The position numbers were made by a program, and so were the translations under genes. Positions 1 to 11,200 of a DNA stretch of 61,468 nucleotides are shown here, piece by piece. The stretch spans positions 1 to 61,468 of the forward strand of contig NZ_JHXS01000002.1 in the NCBI RefSeq assembly GCF_000687775.1, read 5' to 3'. Position 1 is the first letter of the stretch. Every line of letters begins with the position of its first letter. The notes under the pieces are model-generated. The model did no database searches, was not told where the DNA came from, and saw only the letters and a list, made by a program, of their open reading frames with translations. Source of the DNA: Mycoplasmopsis felifaucium ATCC 43428 (GTDB taxonomy: Bacteria > Bacillota_I > Bacilli_A > Mycoplasmatales > Metamycoplasmataceae).

Positions 1-184
1 TTATATCTTTTATATTTGCTAAATCCGCATCCAATGATTTATTTGGATAGTCAGCGGGAAACTTATTATTTGCTCCTATATATAAATATAAACAAGCCAC
101 AATTACCCCAAAAGTCAAAACGACAAATATTAAGGAAATCATTAAGCCCAAATTTACTTTAGCAAGAATTTTACATTTATTCAC
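1..184 (-). CDS. N-terminal part of a membrane protein or lipoprotein (runs off the window)
   Basis: A GTG-started frame of 61 codons is open to the window edge, so only the N-terminus is visible. A strong ribosome site (GGAGG) lies about 7 bases before GTG. The protein starts with a short basic stretch (MNKCK), then one hydrophobic segment at about residues 12-36, then a polar tail with Asn, Lys and Asp. Residues 28-31 (IVAC) resemble a lipobox with Cys31, but the residues after Cys are hydrophobic, so a plain signal anchor is equally possible. It is separated from the opp operon by a terminator and has its own promoter region with a 15-base A tract, which suggests a separately regulated surface protein. 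I do not recognise the family. Confidence 0.6.
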   Translation of the reverse strand, partial: MNKCKILAKVNLGLMISLIFVVLTFGVIVACLYLYIGANNKFPADYPNKSLDADLANIKDI

Positions 185-202
185 AATAAACCTCCTTCTC
201 TC

Positions 203-238
203 ATTTTATTTTTTTTTTTTTTTGTAAAGTTATTTCAA
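203..238 (-). promoter_or_regulatory. Putative promoter with poly(A)15 spacer
   Basis: Read on the minus strand, TTGAAA (233-238) is followed by a spacer holding 15 consecutive A (209-223), and then TAAAAT (203-208) directly after the A tract. The ribosome site and GTG of the gene at 1-184 follow. The spacer is 24 bases, longer than the usual 17-18. A homopolymer touching the -10 box is the arrangement known from phase-variable vlp promoters of Mycoplasma hyorhinis. The assignment as a promoter is inference. Confidence 0.5.
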
Positions 239-275
239 ATATTTGAATAATAAATGGTAATTTTTCCATATATAA

Positions 276-315
276 AAAACACATAGTCACAAGTAGCTAA
301 ATGTCTATGTGTTTT
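276..315 (-). terminator. Intrinsic terminator of the opp operon
   Basis: Eleven-base inverted repeat (AAAACACATAG at 276-286 with CTATGTGTTTT at 305-315) and an 18-base loop. On the minus strand the stem ends in a T-rich stretch. It lies about 30 bases after the oppF stop codon. Confidence 0.8.
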
Positions 316-346
316 ATTTTTTATTATAAGCCTGTTTTATAGGTTT

Positions 347-1666
347 TTAGATTTCTTCATTTTTCTTAAATTTCTGAACTTCTTCATCAGAAGCTAAGAC
401 AAAGTGCTTATTGCCTAAATCCTGTCATTTAGGTTGATTATCTAATGTATAACCATGTGATCTTGGATCATATTCACGTCCTAGTAGTGAACCTTTTTCA
501 TTTTCAATAGAAGGGACTGCATCTAGTAAGCTTTTAGTATATGGATGGAATGGATTATTTATAATTTCATCAGTAGGGCCTACTTCAAGCAATACCCCTT
601 TATTAATAACTGCGATACGATCAGAAATATATTCTACCATTCTTAAATCGTGTGCGATAAATAATATAGTTAAGTGATATTTTTCTTTGAGAGCGTTAAA
701 GATATTAATAACCTGTGCTTGAATAGAAACATCAAGAGCACTAATAGGTTCATCAGCAATTAGTAATTTAGGTTGTAAAATAACCGCACGACAAATTCCT
801 AAACGTTGCTGCTGACCCCCTGAAAACTCAAGTGGGAATCTATCTAAAACAGATTCATCCAATCCAACCTGTTTAAGCATATCAATGATTAAAAGTTTTT
901 TGCATTGTTTTTCAGTAAAACTATTAGATTCATCTCTTTCTTTTTGTCTTTTATCTAAAAAGTCTAATATACTTTCCATAAATTTAGGGTCTTTATCAAC
1001 TAATTTATCAAGTTGGCTTCTAAAAGTTTTATACACAAATTCGTAGCCTTCATCAAGATTACTTTGATGATTTCTAAGAGCTTTTAATGGGCTTGTGTAA
1101 ATAATTAAGTCTGAACTTTGTTTTGCTAGTCTTTCGTTTATTTCTAAAAAAGTAGCTTCATCATAAATTGTTAGGTAAATAAATCTTGAGTTTTTAATAT
1201 TTGTTAAACCTTCGCCAACAACATCTTCAACGTTCTTAAATGGATTTAATGAGTTTGTTGGATCTTGGAAAATCATTTGAACTTTATTAACCATAAAGTC
1301 AATAAGCTTTTTATAATTTTTGCTTCATTTGAATACTTTGTCAAAATTTTTAGGAATAGTTCTACCTAAAATTTTAATATATCCAAAGCTATGAGGTGTT
1401 AAACCAATTATGGCTCTGCCTGTGGTTGATTTACCACTGCCAGATTCACCAACTAACCCCAAAACCTCTCCGTCATAGATGTTTAGGTTTAAATCTTTAA
1501 TAGCTTTAAACTCTTTTACACCAGAACCATAAGTAATATCTAAATTTCTAATTTCAACCAAAATATCTTTATTAGGATATGCATTAAGCATTTCTTCAGT
1601 GCCGGACATAATTTCGCGAACTGCCACCTGGTTAAAATTACGCTTTTCAACATAATATTTACTCAT
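347..1666 (-). CDS. oppF: Oligopeptide ABC transporter ATP-binding protein OppF
   Basis: Second ATPase of the Opp importer, 439 residues. It binds ATP on the cytoplasmic face and powers peptide uptake through OppB/OppC. Visible motifs are Walker A GESGSGKS (73-80), a Q-loop (MIFQDP, about 131-136), the signature SGGQQQR (282-288), Walker B with LLIADEP, the D-loop SALD and the switch region IAHD. About 148 residues separate Q-loop and signature, against roughly 50-60 in typical OppF, so an insertion of about 90-100 residues sits in the helical subdomain. The conserved OppF tail (HPYTKSLLDAVP) is present. The start overlaps the end of oppD by 8 bases, as expected for translational coupling. 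It is the last gene of the operon, with a terminator about 30 bases downstream. Confidence 0.93.
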
Positions 1667-3221
1667 GTTTATGCTCCTTCTTTGAATTGTTTGGCTGTTT
1701 TATAGAAGTATTAGTTTTTCTTTCTTCTAGAATTTTATTTCTTTCGTCCCATAAGTTTTGAGCTTTTATATTATGCTCATTTGCAAGTTTTTCGAACTTT
1801 TTAAATTCTTCTTCAGAAATCATCATGTTTTCCACAGAACCAACTTTAGATAAAAGTCTTTCATCATACTTACTTCATAAGTTTTGAATAATTTTAGGTG
1901 GTTCATAATGAGGCGAATTCGGATTCAATAAATTACTTTTTACAAAGTGAGTAGGTGATATTTGGTAAAAAGGAGGTTCCTCTTTAAAATCAACGCCGAG
2001 TGCATAATCATTACGGACAGTAAAGGCATCACCTTCAATATTATTTAAATTAGATGGAACAGCTCCGCGAATAACTTGTAATTTTTCTCCTTTATTAAAA
2101 TCAGGCATTGACGTAATTAAACCTCAAGTATAAGGGTGTTGTGGATGTAAAAGGATTTCTTCTTTTGTTCCCGATTCAACTATTTGACCGGCATACATAA
2201 TATTTATGAAGTCAGCAATGGAAGCTACAACACCTAAGTCGTGAGTAATAAAAGCAATCGCAATATTGAATTTTTCTTGCAGTTCTCTAATAATATCTAA
2301 AACAAGAGCTTGTACAGTTGGATCTAAAGCTGTAGTCGGCTCATCCATAACTAAAATTTTTGGTTTTAATGATACAATCGCTGCTATTGCTATACGTTGA
2401 ATCATACCACCCGAAAGTTCGTGGGGATAAGCTTTCATAACTTGTTCAGGGTTATTAATCTTAGTTAATTGTAAATACTTGATAGCTTCTTTATAAGCTT
2501 CTTTTTTATTTTTAACAATTTTGTTAACTAACATACCTTCAATGATTTGATTTCCAACTTTCATTGTTGGATCTAAAATAGACATAGGGTTTTGGAAAAC
2601 TGCTGAGACAATTCTACCTCTTAGTTTAGATTTTTCTCAGTTATAAGGTGTAAAGTTTTGAACTTCTAAGCCATATAATCTAATTTTTCCACTTTCAATT
2701 ATGACATTCGATCCAGTTAGTCCATAAAGTAATGAAGTAATAACGGATTTTCCACTTCCAGATTCTCCAATTAAGGCGTGTACCTTACCTTCATAAATTT
2801 TTAGACTTGGACCACGTAAAACTAGATTCTTTTCTTTGGGGTTTGCTGGATTTTTAAAAGTTAAATAAATATCTTCAATTTCGGCTGCAATTTTAGTGTC
2901 TTGGCCAAAAACTACTTCGCTTTTGGTACCTGCAAATACATCTATTTCTTCTTCAGCTAACTTTTTATTTTTTCTAAATAAGTTTGTAAATTTTATTCAT
3001 AGTGTTTTGATAAGTCTGCCTTTTTGGACTCAGTAGTCTTTGAAGTTTCTTCAAAATCCTTTTCCTTTTTCTGTTTTAATTTCCATCATATCTAAAGGAG
3101 CAGGATTATTTTTATATTCTAAAACACGCGGAAATTTTTTGCTATATCCTAATGTGTTTTTATCTACTTTTTTATCTTCTTGAATTTTTAATTCAACTGT
3201 TTTATAGTCTTTTTCTATCAT
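1659..3221 (-). CDS. oppD: Oligopeptide ABC transporter ATP-binding protein OppD
   Basis: First ATPase of the Opp importer, 520 residues against about 330-360 in most bacteria. Motifs: Walker A GESGSGKS (152-159), Q-loop near 210 (VFQNP), signature LSGGMIQR, Walker B ILVMDEP, D-loop TALD and switch ITHD. The extra length lies in an N-terminal extension of about 110 residues rich in Lys, Trp and Phe before the first ABC strand, and in a Lys/Glu/Asn-rich C-terminal tail of about 80 residues. The peptide-transporter C-terminal motif is intact (GLITSMPDF region, then a loop ending in PPFYQISPTHF). The start codon follows the oppC stop by 9 bases. Long tails on OppD occur in other mycoplasmas, and their role is unknown to me. 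Confidence 0.92.
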
Positions 3222-3230
3222 TTTAGGCCT

Positions 3231-4247
3231 CTATCTTTGTCTTAATAAACTATCTTGAACAGCAGCTGACATAAGCTGAATTGAAGTAGTTACCAAGATT
3301 AACATAAACGATGGAATTAAAACATAACGTGGATAAACAGTAAAGATTTTTGAACCTTCTGAAATTAAATTACCAAGTGTAGCTACATTTGGAATAGATA
3401 AACCAATGAAAGCTAATGATGTTTCAGAAAGGATAATGCCGGGTATATGGAACACAATTTCAGTAATAAGTAATGGAATTAATACAGGTAAGTAGTTTGC
3501 TAAAACTTTATATGTTGGAGTACCTAGAATTTTTGAAGCACTAACTCACTCAAATGATTTAGCACGCAACACCTGAGAACGCATTTGGTTTGCTATACCA
3601 GCTCAAGAAGTGAAGGATAACGCAAATACCATAACTCAGAATGTAGGTTTTAAAATAATAGTAATAACAATAAGAATAATTATTGAAGGCACGTTTGAGA
3701 TAATCTTAATAATAAAGGTCATTATCTTATCAAACACTCTAAAATGCCCCATCATAATCCCTATAATTAAACCAATAAACACTTGAATAAATGTAGCTAC
3801 AAATGATAACGTAAGCGAATATCTTAACCCATATCATAATCTCGCTCAAACATCACGACCAAGAGCATCGGTTCCTAAAATATGTCCATTCGTAAAGAAT
3901 GTTTCAAAACGTTCTGAGTCATTAACGGTTAAAGGATCAAATTTTGTCGTAAAAGGCATAATCATAGCCAAAATAATCAAAAGCATTAAGGTTACAAAAC
4001 CAAACACTCCAGCAAATGATCTACTAAAACGGTAGAAGAATTCAACAAAAGTATTTTGTTTTTTGTGCATTCTTCCAGTTTCGCTAAACTCAAATAAATT
4101 ACCAATGATCTGCCATTCTTTATGTTGCAAGGGTTGTAAAAATGGATTTGGAGCTAATTCTTTACCCATTTGATTAGTAGGGCTTTCATTTCTAAGTTTT
4201 GCTTTACGTGCTCAATTAGAGAATCAATCTTTGAATTTATTTGCCAT
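3231..4247 (-). CDS. oppC: Oligopeptide ABC transporter permease OppC
   Basis: Inner-membrane permease of the Opp importer, 338 residues. A basic, Trp-rich cytoplasmic N-terminus leads to a first membrane helix near residues 70-90. The extracellular loop carrying the OppC hallmark GTDALGRDVW follows, and then a five-helix permease core. The ATPase-docking loop is visible as SKILGTPTYKVL, followed by the FHIPGIILSETSLAFIGLSI segment typical of OppC/DppC. ATG at 4247 is only 3 bases from the oppB stop codon. In-frame TGA codons are read as Trp, for example within the DALGRDVW motif. Confidence 0.92.
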
Positions 4248-4250
4248 TGA

Positions 4251-5342
4251 TTAACCTCTCTTTCTAACCCTAGGGTCAATGATTTGATATAAAGCATCAC
4301 GGCAAGTATATGAAAGTATTGTTAATAATGAGAATAATGTAACCATAAATAGAATAATGTTATAGTCCTTAGATGTAATAGCATTTAACAATAATCCACC
4401 CGAACCGGTAATAAAGAATATTTGCTCAATAAACATAGAACCAATGAAACTACCAAAAATAACAACCGGGAAGAATGTAGCTATTGGGAATAATGCAGGT
4501 TTAATTGCGTGAGTTCAAACAAAACGAGTTTTTGAAATACCTTTAAGGTAGCAGAATTTAGCGTGTTGAGAATTAAGTTCCCTATTTAGCTCAGTTCTAA
4601 TATATTTAATATAAACAATAATAGAACCTAACGACAGGGCGAGACCTGGCAATATGTAAGATGACATATCAGCCTCATTAAATAAATAAGGTAATTTGAC
4701 TTGTCTTCCTATTAATAAGAGCCATAAGGCAAATATTAATGATGGAATAGATGAGAAAATTGAAACTACTAATGTAGCGATATGGTCAGGCAATTTATCA
4801 GGATTCATACCAACATAAACACCTAAAGGAATACCAATTACTAAAGTAAGCATAACCGAGAAAATACCTATTAAGAAACTCTTATAGAATCTAACCCAAA
4901 CGAAATCATTAATATGTTCTCCAGGGAACACAGATAATGAGGTTCCAAAGTCAAATTGAACTAAGTTTTTTAAGTAGATAAAATATCTAATAATTAATGG
5001 TTCATTAAGACCATATTTTTCTTCAGTAGCCTTTCTTGACGCTTCATCAAGCCCAGCAGTTAAACCTGTTCCACCAGGCACAGAATTAATTAGGAAGAAT
5101 GTAATCGTAATAACAATAAATGCAATAATTAAAAACTCTGCCAGAATTCCTAAAGTTTTTAAGAAAACTCTTAATCAATGACTTTTAACGTTAAAAAGTT
5201 TTTCATTCCACTTGAGTTTTTTCTTATGTTTATTTTCAAAGTCAATGATTTGGTTATTATCAACTATTTTCAGTTTTGGATCTAGTTGAGTTAAATCATC
5301 AACAAACATATAACTCTGGTTTGTATCAAATTTTTGAATCAT
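4251..5342 (-). CDS. oppB: Oligopeptide ABC transporter permease OppB
   Basis: Second permease subunit, 363 residues. About 60 polar cytoplasmic residues precede the first helix (about 65-88), which leads into the OppB hallmark (SVPGGTG). A loop with RKATEEKYGLNEPLIIRY follows, then five further helices. The ATPase-contact loop reads HAKFCYLKGISKTRFVW. The C-terminal DPRVRKRG matches the usual OppB ending. The start codon has AGGAAT upstream and lies 10 bases after the oppA stop. With OppC it forms the peptide channel. Confidence 0.92.
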
Positions 5343-5352
5343 TTATTCCTTT

Positions 5353-8223
5353 CTATTCTTCTTTTACTTCTGTTGGAAGATTTGGTTTAGGTGGTCTTGC
5401 TGTGTCATAAGCAAACTGAAGTGAATAAGTATATAAACTATCTGTTCCATTAACTCTAGAAATTTCTCAATACGTATCAACTTCCATTAAAGGAACAACT
5501 GGGGCACCATCTCTAACTATCTTTTCTAAAGCTGCAATGATACCGAAAGCTTTTTGCTCAGTTCAACCTTCTGATAGTTCTTTTGGTGTAAATTGGTTAG
5601 TGAAAAATGATGTATATCTATCTGTAAATTGACTTGAAGTTTCTCCATTTTTTTGGAAAACTAATTCAAGCATTTTATCTCAGATTATTTTTTCAATTCT
5701 TAGTCTTTTTCTTGTAGTTTCAGCTAATCTATTATTTGAAGAATCATCAAGCAGAATTTGATTGTTTTCATCTAATTTATAGCCTAATTTTCCAAAATAA
5801 TCACTGTAAACTCATGAACCTGATGGATTATTTCTAAAACCTGTTTCCTTCGCATTTTTAGTATCAATACCGTCAGGTCTGAAGAATACTTTTATATAAC
5901 TATATGCATCTGTACCAAAGGCATCAAAGTTTTTATAAAGTAAGTCAAACTGTCCTTTAGTTCTAAAGTCTTCATAAACATTTTCGGGCAAGCTTTTAAT
6001 TTCAATTTCAACAAAATCTCCAAATGCTTTACGCATAAAGTCTTGAAGTGCTATACCCGCATTTTGTTGTTCATCAGATGAGTTAGAAATATATCTTAAT
6101 TTTACGTGTTTAACTGTAGGATGAGCTTTTTTGTAAAGCTCTAAATAACTTCTTGCAATATCTAAATGAAATGCTTTATCTGTTCTATCAACGTGCTCAA
6201 AGTTATAACTCTTTGATAAGTGGTCTAAGTGTCTATAGTTTTGAACTGGAATATCAATTTTATCATTTACCTTTGTAAACATGTAATCGTGGTCAAATGC
6301 TAACTCAATTGCATCTCCAAATGATGATGAACCTTGACCAAAGGCTGTCCAAGTAATAACAGGGTATGATGAGTTTCAACCTACAATATTAAGCATTTCA
6401 TTTCTATTGATTGCATAATAAATTGCATTTCTTAGATTTTCATCATATATATAAAGACTTTCTTTATTTTGTATTTTTTCATATCTCTCTTTATCAAGAT
6501 TAAACGCTAAAGCAATAGTACCAAAACCAGAAGATTTTTTCATATGTTTTCTAAATTTTAGATTAGTTCAGTATTGCAGTTGTTGAATTGCAGGTATTCT
6601 AGTAGTTGCAATGTATTGATCGCTATATAAAGCTGAATTAATATTTGGATCTGAACTGAAGAAAATCTTAATTTTATTTGACATTGTTTTATCTGATGAA
6701 TAATAGTGAATATCTTTATTTAAGATTACATACCCCTGAGGCCCTAAAACAACATCACCTAAATTGAAGGCACCATTTGTTAAGAATTTGTCTTTGTTGA
6801 AGCCAAATTCGGCAATTCCACCATTTAATTCAACGAATTTTCTATTAATTGGAATTAGGTGACTTTGCAAGTCTTGTAATACGTTTGAAACCGAAGCAGG
6901 TTCACTACTTGAATATTCAACCCTAATTGAATATTCATCTAAAGCAAGCTGTCTTGTATACCTAAAAGTTTTAGCATCAAAAGTATTAACAAAATCATTA
7001 TTAACTGTGTTTTCTTTATATAAGGCATTCACAGCTTTTGTGTACTCATCTTTATTATCATCAGAATATTGGATGTTTAATCTATTTTTTAGTTTTTCAG
7101 ATCTTTTTAGTAAATTATTAAATTCTTTAGTGAATTTTTGTCTTCTGTCTGTAAATAAGTACTTTTTGATTTTAACAGGAACTCTTTGAGGAATATTTTC
7201 AAGTTCCTTTGGGGTATGTTTGCCATATAAATAATCATAATTTGGAAGCATAATTATAGTTTCATCTGCATTTATATCAAAATCAGGCGAGAAAGGAATA
7301 CTTGATAATATTTCTTTATTTGAATAATTTCAATATAGACGACCTGAAAATAAGCCTAAATTACGAACAGCGTTTTCTAAATTAGCTAGTATTCCAGCTT
7401 CCTTAGTTTCCATTTCTTTGACTCATGAGTCTGTTTTATTAATGTTTTCAAATTTTCTACTCTTTTTAATTGCTTCAATTTGAGAAGGAAATAATTTGTA
7501 TTCAGGATCAAAAAGATCGTACATTATTTTACCGTTAATATTTTTTAATTTTGGATATTGAAATGGATTTTTGTAAGCAATACCAAAAGTTTTAATGTAA
7601 TCTTGCTGTGCGTCAACGACATTTTGAGCATGACTGAATTTTCTTTGCAATAAACTAGTTAATTTTTGACTACCAGTTGATAAATCAAGGATATAGTGAA
7701 TTGCATCAATAATGTCATCTGCATTAACTTCATCGCCATTACTTCATTTACTGTTACCATCATTTAATAAAGCCATCATAGATTGAACTTTATTATTATT
7801 CATTACAACGCTAATAGGTTGGTATCTTGATCCATCGGCACTTAAAGTACCTGTTGCTGATCCCAACGAACCTAAATCATAGTATTGTCCGGTTCTTTCA
7901 TCACTCGCTTCAATACCGTTAAAATAATCGTCTAAAGGCTTATTATTATTTTGATAAACGCCCATTTGAATTTCAGGTAAGCCTAAAATTCTTTTAATTG
8001 ATTCACTTGGCCCAGTTTTCAAAGGAGATTCTACTAATGAAGGAAGAATTCTATTAACTGATGCAAATCTAATGTAATTCAATGAGTTGATAGGTTCAGA
8101 AACCAAACCTAAATCATAGTCTCTTACATTATTATTTGTTTTATTGCATGAAGCTGAAATCAAAACTGCAGAAGTTGCAAAGTTAACAGCAATAGTATTT
8201 AATAATATTTTTCTATGTTTCAT
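5353..8223 (-). CDS. oppA: Oligopeptide-binding lipoprotein OppA
   Basis: Surface-exposed substrate-binding lipoprotein of the Opp importer, 956 residues. It has a basic N-terminus, a hydrophobic signal at about 6-24 and a lipobox ending at Cys26 (ISASC), followed by a short Asn/Lys linker. This marks lipid anchoring and outer-face exposure. Family 5 solute-binding proteins of other bacteria have about 540 residues; the extra length fits the enlarged OppA proteins of mycoplasmas. The region near residues 330-560 (LGPQGYVILNKD, then INSALYSDQYIATTRIPAIQQL) resembles the peptide-binding lobes. GGAGAG lies just before ATG. It follows the giant gene by 11 bases and precedes oppB by 10. The assignment relies mainly on operon position, lipobox and size. 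Confidence 0.85.
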
Positions 8224-8234
8224 TACTCTCCTTT

Positions 8235-11200
8235 CTATTTAACTCCGTTAAATTGATCATTTATGAAGATTGTAGGTTCATAAATTTTTTCATTATTTTC
8301 ATCCAAAATATACTCATAAGCTTTATTTCTGTCTACTTTATATTGAGAAATTTTAATTGGTGCTTGCGAGAATGTTTTACCGTTTTCAGCCAATGAGTGT
8401 CAATCACCTAAATCAACTAATAATTTGTCTTTTAAGCCCGCAGAATCGCTTGAGAAGTAAATTTCATAGCTATGTCCTGGAAGCAATAAAGCATTTCTAT
8501 ATTTAGACATAATTGCATAATCACTTGCTCAAGCTACAAAACCAACACCTTTATGATGACCATTTTTATCTGTGAAATCATATTCTTCGTCAGCCAATGT
8601 ATGGCGAACTGATTTATCTCCAGCATCATATTTTTCTTCATTTTCAATATTTTGACTCTTGTAGTAGAACATATTGCTTGTGTTTTCTTTTGTTATTCTT
8701 AATGTTTTTATTTCACCTGTAGCCTTATCTTTAAATGCTAAGAAGTTAGCTTTATCAGCCACATCTGAAGTTAAGTATCCAAACATTGAAACGGCATCTT
8801 TATCCGAATCTCTTCAAATTGATGAAATATTTCTACGACCCACACCTTGTGATTGAATGTAGTATTCTCAGTAAGCTTTCGCTCTAGTTTTTACAGTTTC
8901 ACCTTTTAGGTCTTTAATTCTGATAGTTTCGTCAACTATGTCTTTCCCTTTATCATCATATAACTTGAAGTTTAGAATATCACGGTATCATCTATCTTTG
9001 AATCAACCATTGTTAATTGATTGGAAATCTCCAAAGTAGTTATTTGAATAGCTAATTGTTTCACTTAAATTTTTATCAACAGACATAGTTCTTTTCTTGT
9101 GTTTGATACCTATCGCATTTGCTTTGTATTCTTGCTCTAAGTCAAATAAGTGTTCTTGTTCTACTATTGTATTAACAATTCCGTTTCTTCCTCTTGTATC
9201 TCTTAATTTAAGAGCTTTAGAAAGTCATTTTCTTGTCGCTGTGCCATCAACAATGTATTCTAAACCAGTATTTGATTCACTAATTCCAGACAAGAACGAA
9301 GGCATATTACCAAATTCATTTCTTGAAGGTGAGTAAGTAATTTGCAAGTTATCACGGTTAATTACTTCAGCAAAACTATATGTATAGTCAGAGAAGAATT
9401 CATTATATTTACGTTCATTTTTAGTCTTAAAGTAGCTTGTTACATCGTCTGATGGAGCTGTTTTAAAGGCACCTGTGGCCAATGATGAGAATACACTAAG
9501 CAAGTCAAATTTTTGTAATTGAACAGCAACAGTAGTTTGATTTGTATAAGCTTGTATTTTGCCATCAAACACTAAAGCATCAAATAAGTTAAGCTGTTCA
9601 ACATCAACACTTAAATAATCAGCAATCTTTTTGTATGTTTTATTTAAGTCATCAACTGAAATTTCTCAAGTCTTCGTGTCTGGATTAACCATCTTGAATT
9701 CTTGTTTTTTGAATTCTCCATAACCTACATTTTTATCAAATATTCAAGCAAGATTCTTATTGTTTTCAAAATCTTTCAGACTTAAGTTTGATGTAAACAT
9801 CGCGAACAATGACGTACTAAATCTTGTCATTATTTCATTTGCTCACATTTGATTACTTGTATCTTCATTTGCAAGAAATTCAAATTCACTGTATTTAGAA
9901 ATGAGTGATTCTTTTTCGCTATTTGGTAAATCAAGTGTATTAATTTTGTCAATAACGTTTGTTTTATAGACTTGTTTGAATTTAGTTATGTCTACTTTTG
10001 AATTAACATAATCAACATTTCAGTTGACAATATTGCTATTTTCATCAAATGTAGATTGTTTAAAGTCAACTGTAATAAAGTCTAATCATTGTTGATAATC
10101 AGAGAATTCAACTTTAGAACCTAATTCACCGTTTTCACCTTTAAATAAGCCAAATAAACCAGTTAATGGATTGTTATCAATTCTGCTTAATCTATCTGTA
10201 TAGTTAATGCCTACTTTTGAAATGCTTGCATATTCAAAATCTCTAGCATTTGAACCAGCAATAGTGGAACCATTATTATTTTTCATTAATCAAACAGCAT
10301 GTGAAGCAGGATTATTCGTTACAAATAAAGGTGTATAAGTTGATAATCATTTTAATGTCTTTTTAGCTTGAAAAATAGTCATATATGTAGCTGGCAGGCT
10401 GTTTTTGAAGAATAAGTCGGCAAAAGCTTCATTAATGTTTGTGTTAGGAATATATTGTTTATCTTTGCTTATGAACAATACTTGACCATTCCCACCATTC
10501 ATCATATTTCCAAACGAGTTACCAGAGGTGAATAATGTTCTCATTAATTCGCCGAATCCTACTGATTTATCGGTATTTCAGACAGATGGATTACCATAAA
10601 TCATAGACATTGGAATATCTTGAGGAAAGGCGCTTGATTTATCCACTGAACCATTTAAGTTGTAAGGCTTAATTTTATTTGGAACACCCACTTTATATAA
10701 TCCAGTGTTTACATCGCGAACAGAAACATAATCCTTATAAATATTTTTAAAGAATGCTGACACTTCACTAGGAACTGTATTTCCAAATAGGTTTCTAATC
10801 GCCGGATAATCTAACTCAATAACTGGATCTGCACTAAGTCTTGAATTGCCACCATCTCAACCGTTTATTGTAAATCTTATAACTATTAAGGACTTAATAG
10901 CTCTATCTATCATCTGAATTTGATCATTTACATATTTAATAGCATTAGGGTCATAATTTTTATCATTCTTATCATCTAAACGAACATTTAATGGAGCGCT
11001 AATAACTGGAGAACCATCAGCATTAAACATTAATACTTTGCTAATTAAAACATAATTACCTGTTGCAGGATCTTTTATACCTTCTACAACTTTAGGCTCA
11101 AGAGTAATACCGTCTTCAGTAGTAACACTATCAAATTTAACTAAATTGCCCATTCCATCTTTTAATACACCTTCAAGCATATTTATATTAGCATCTGTAA

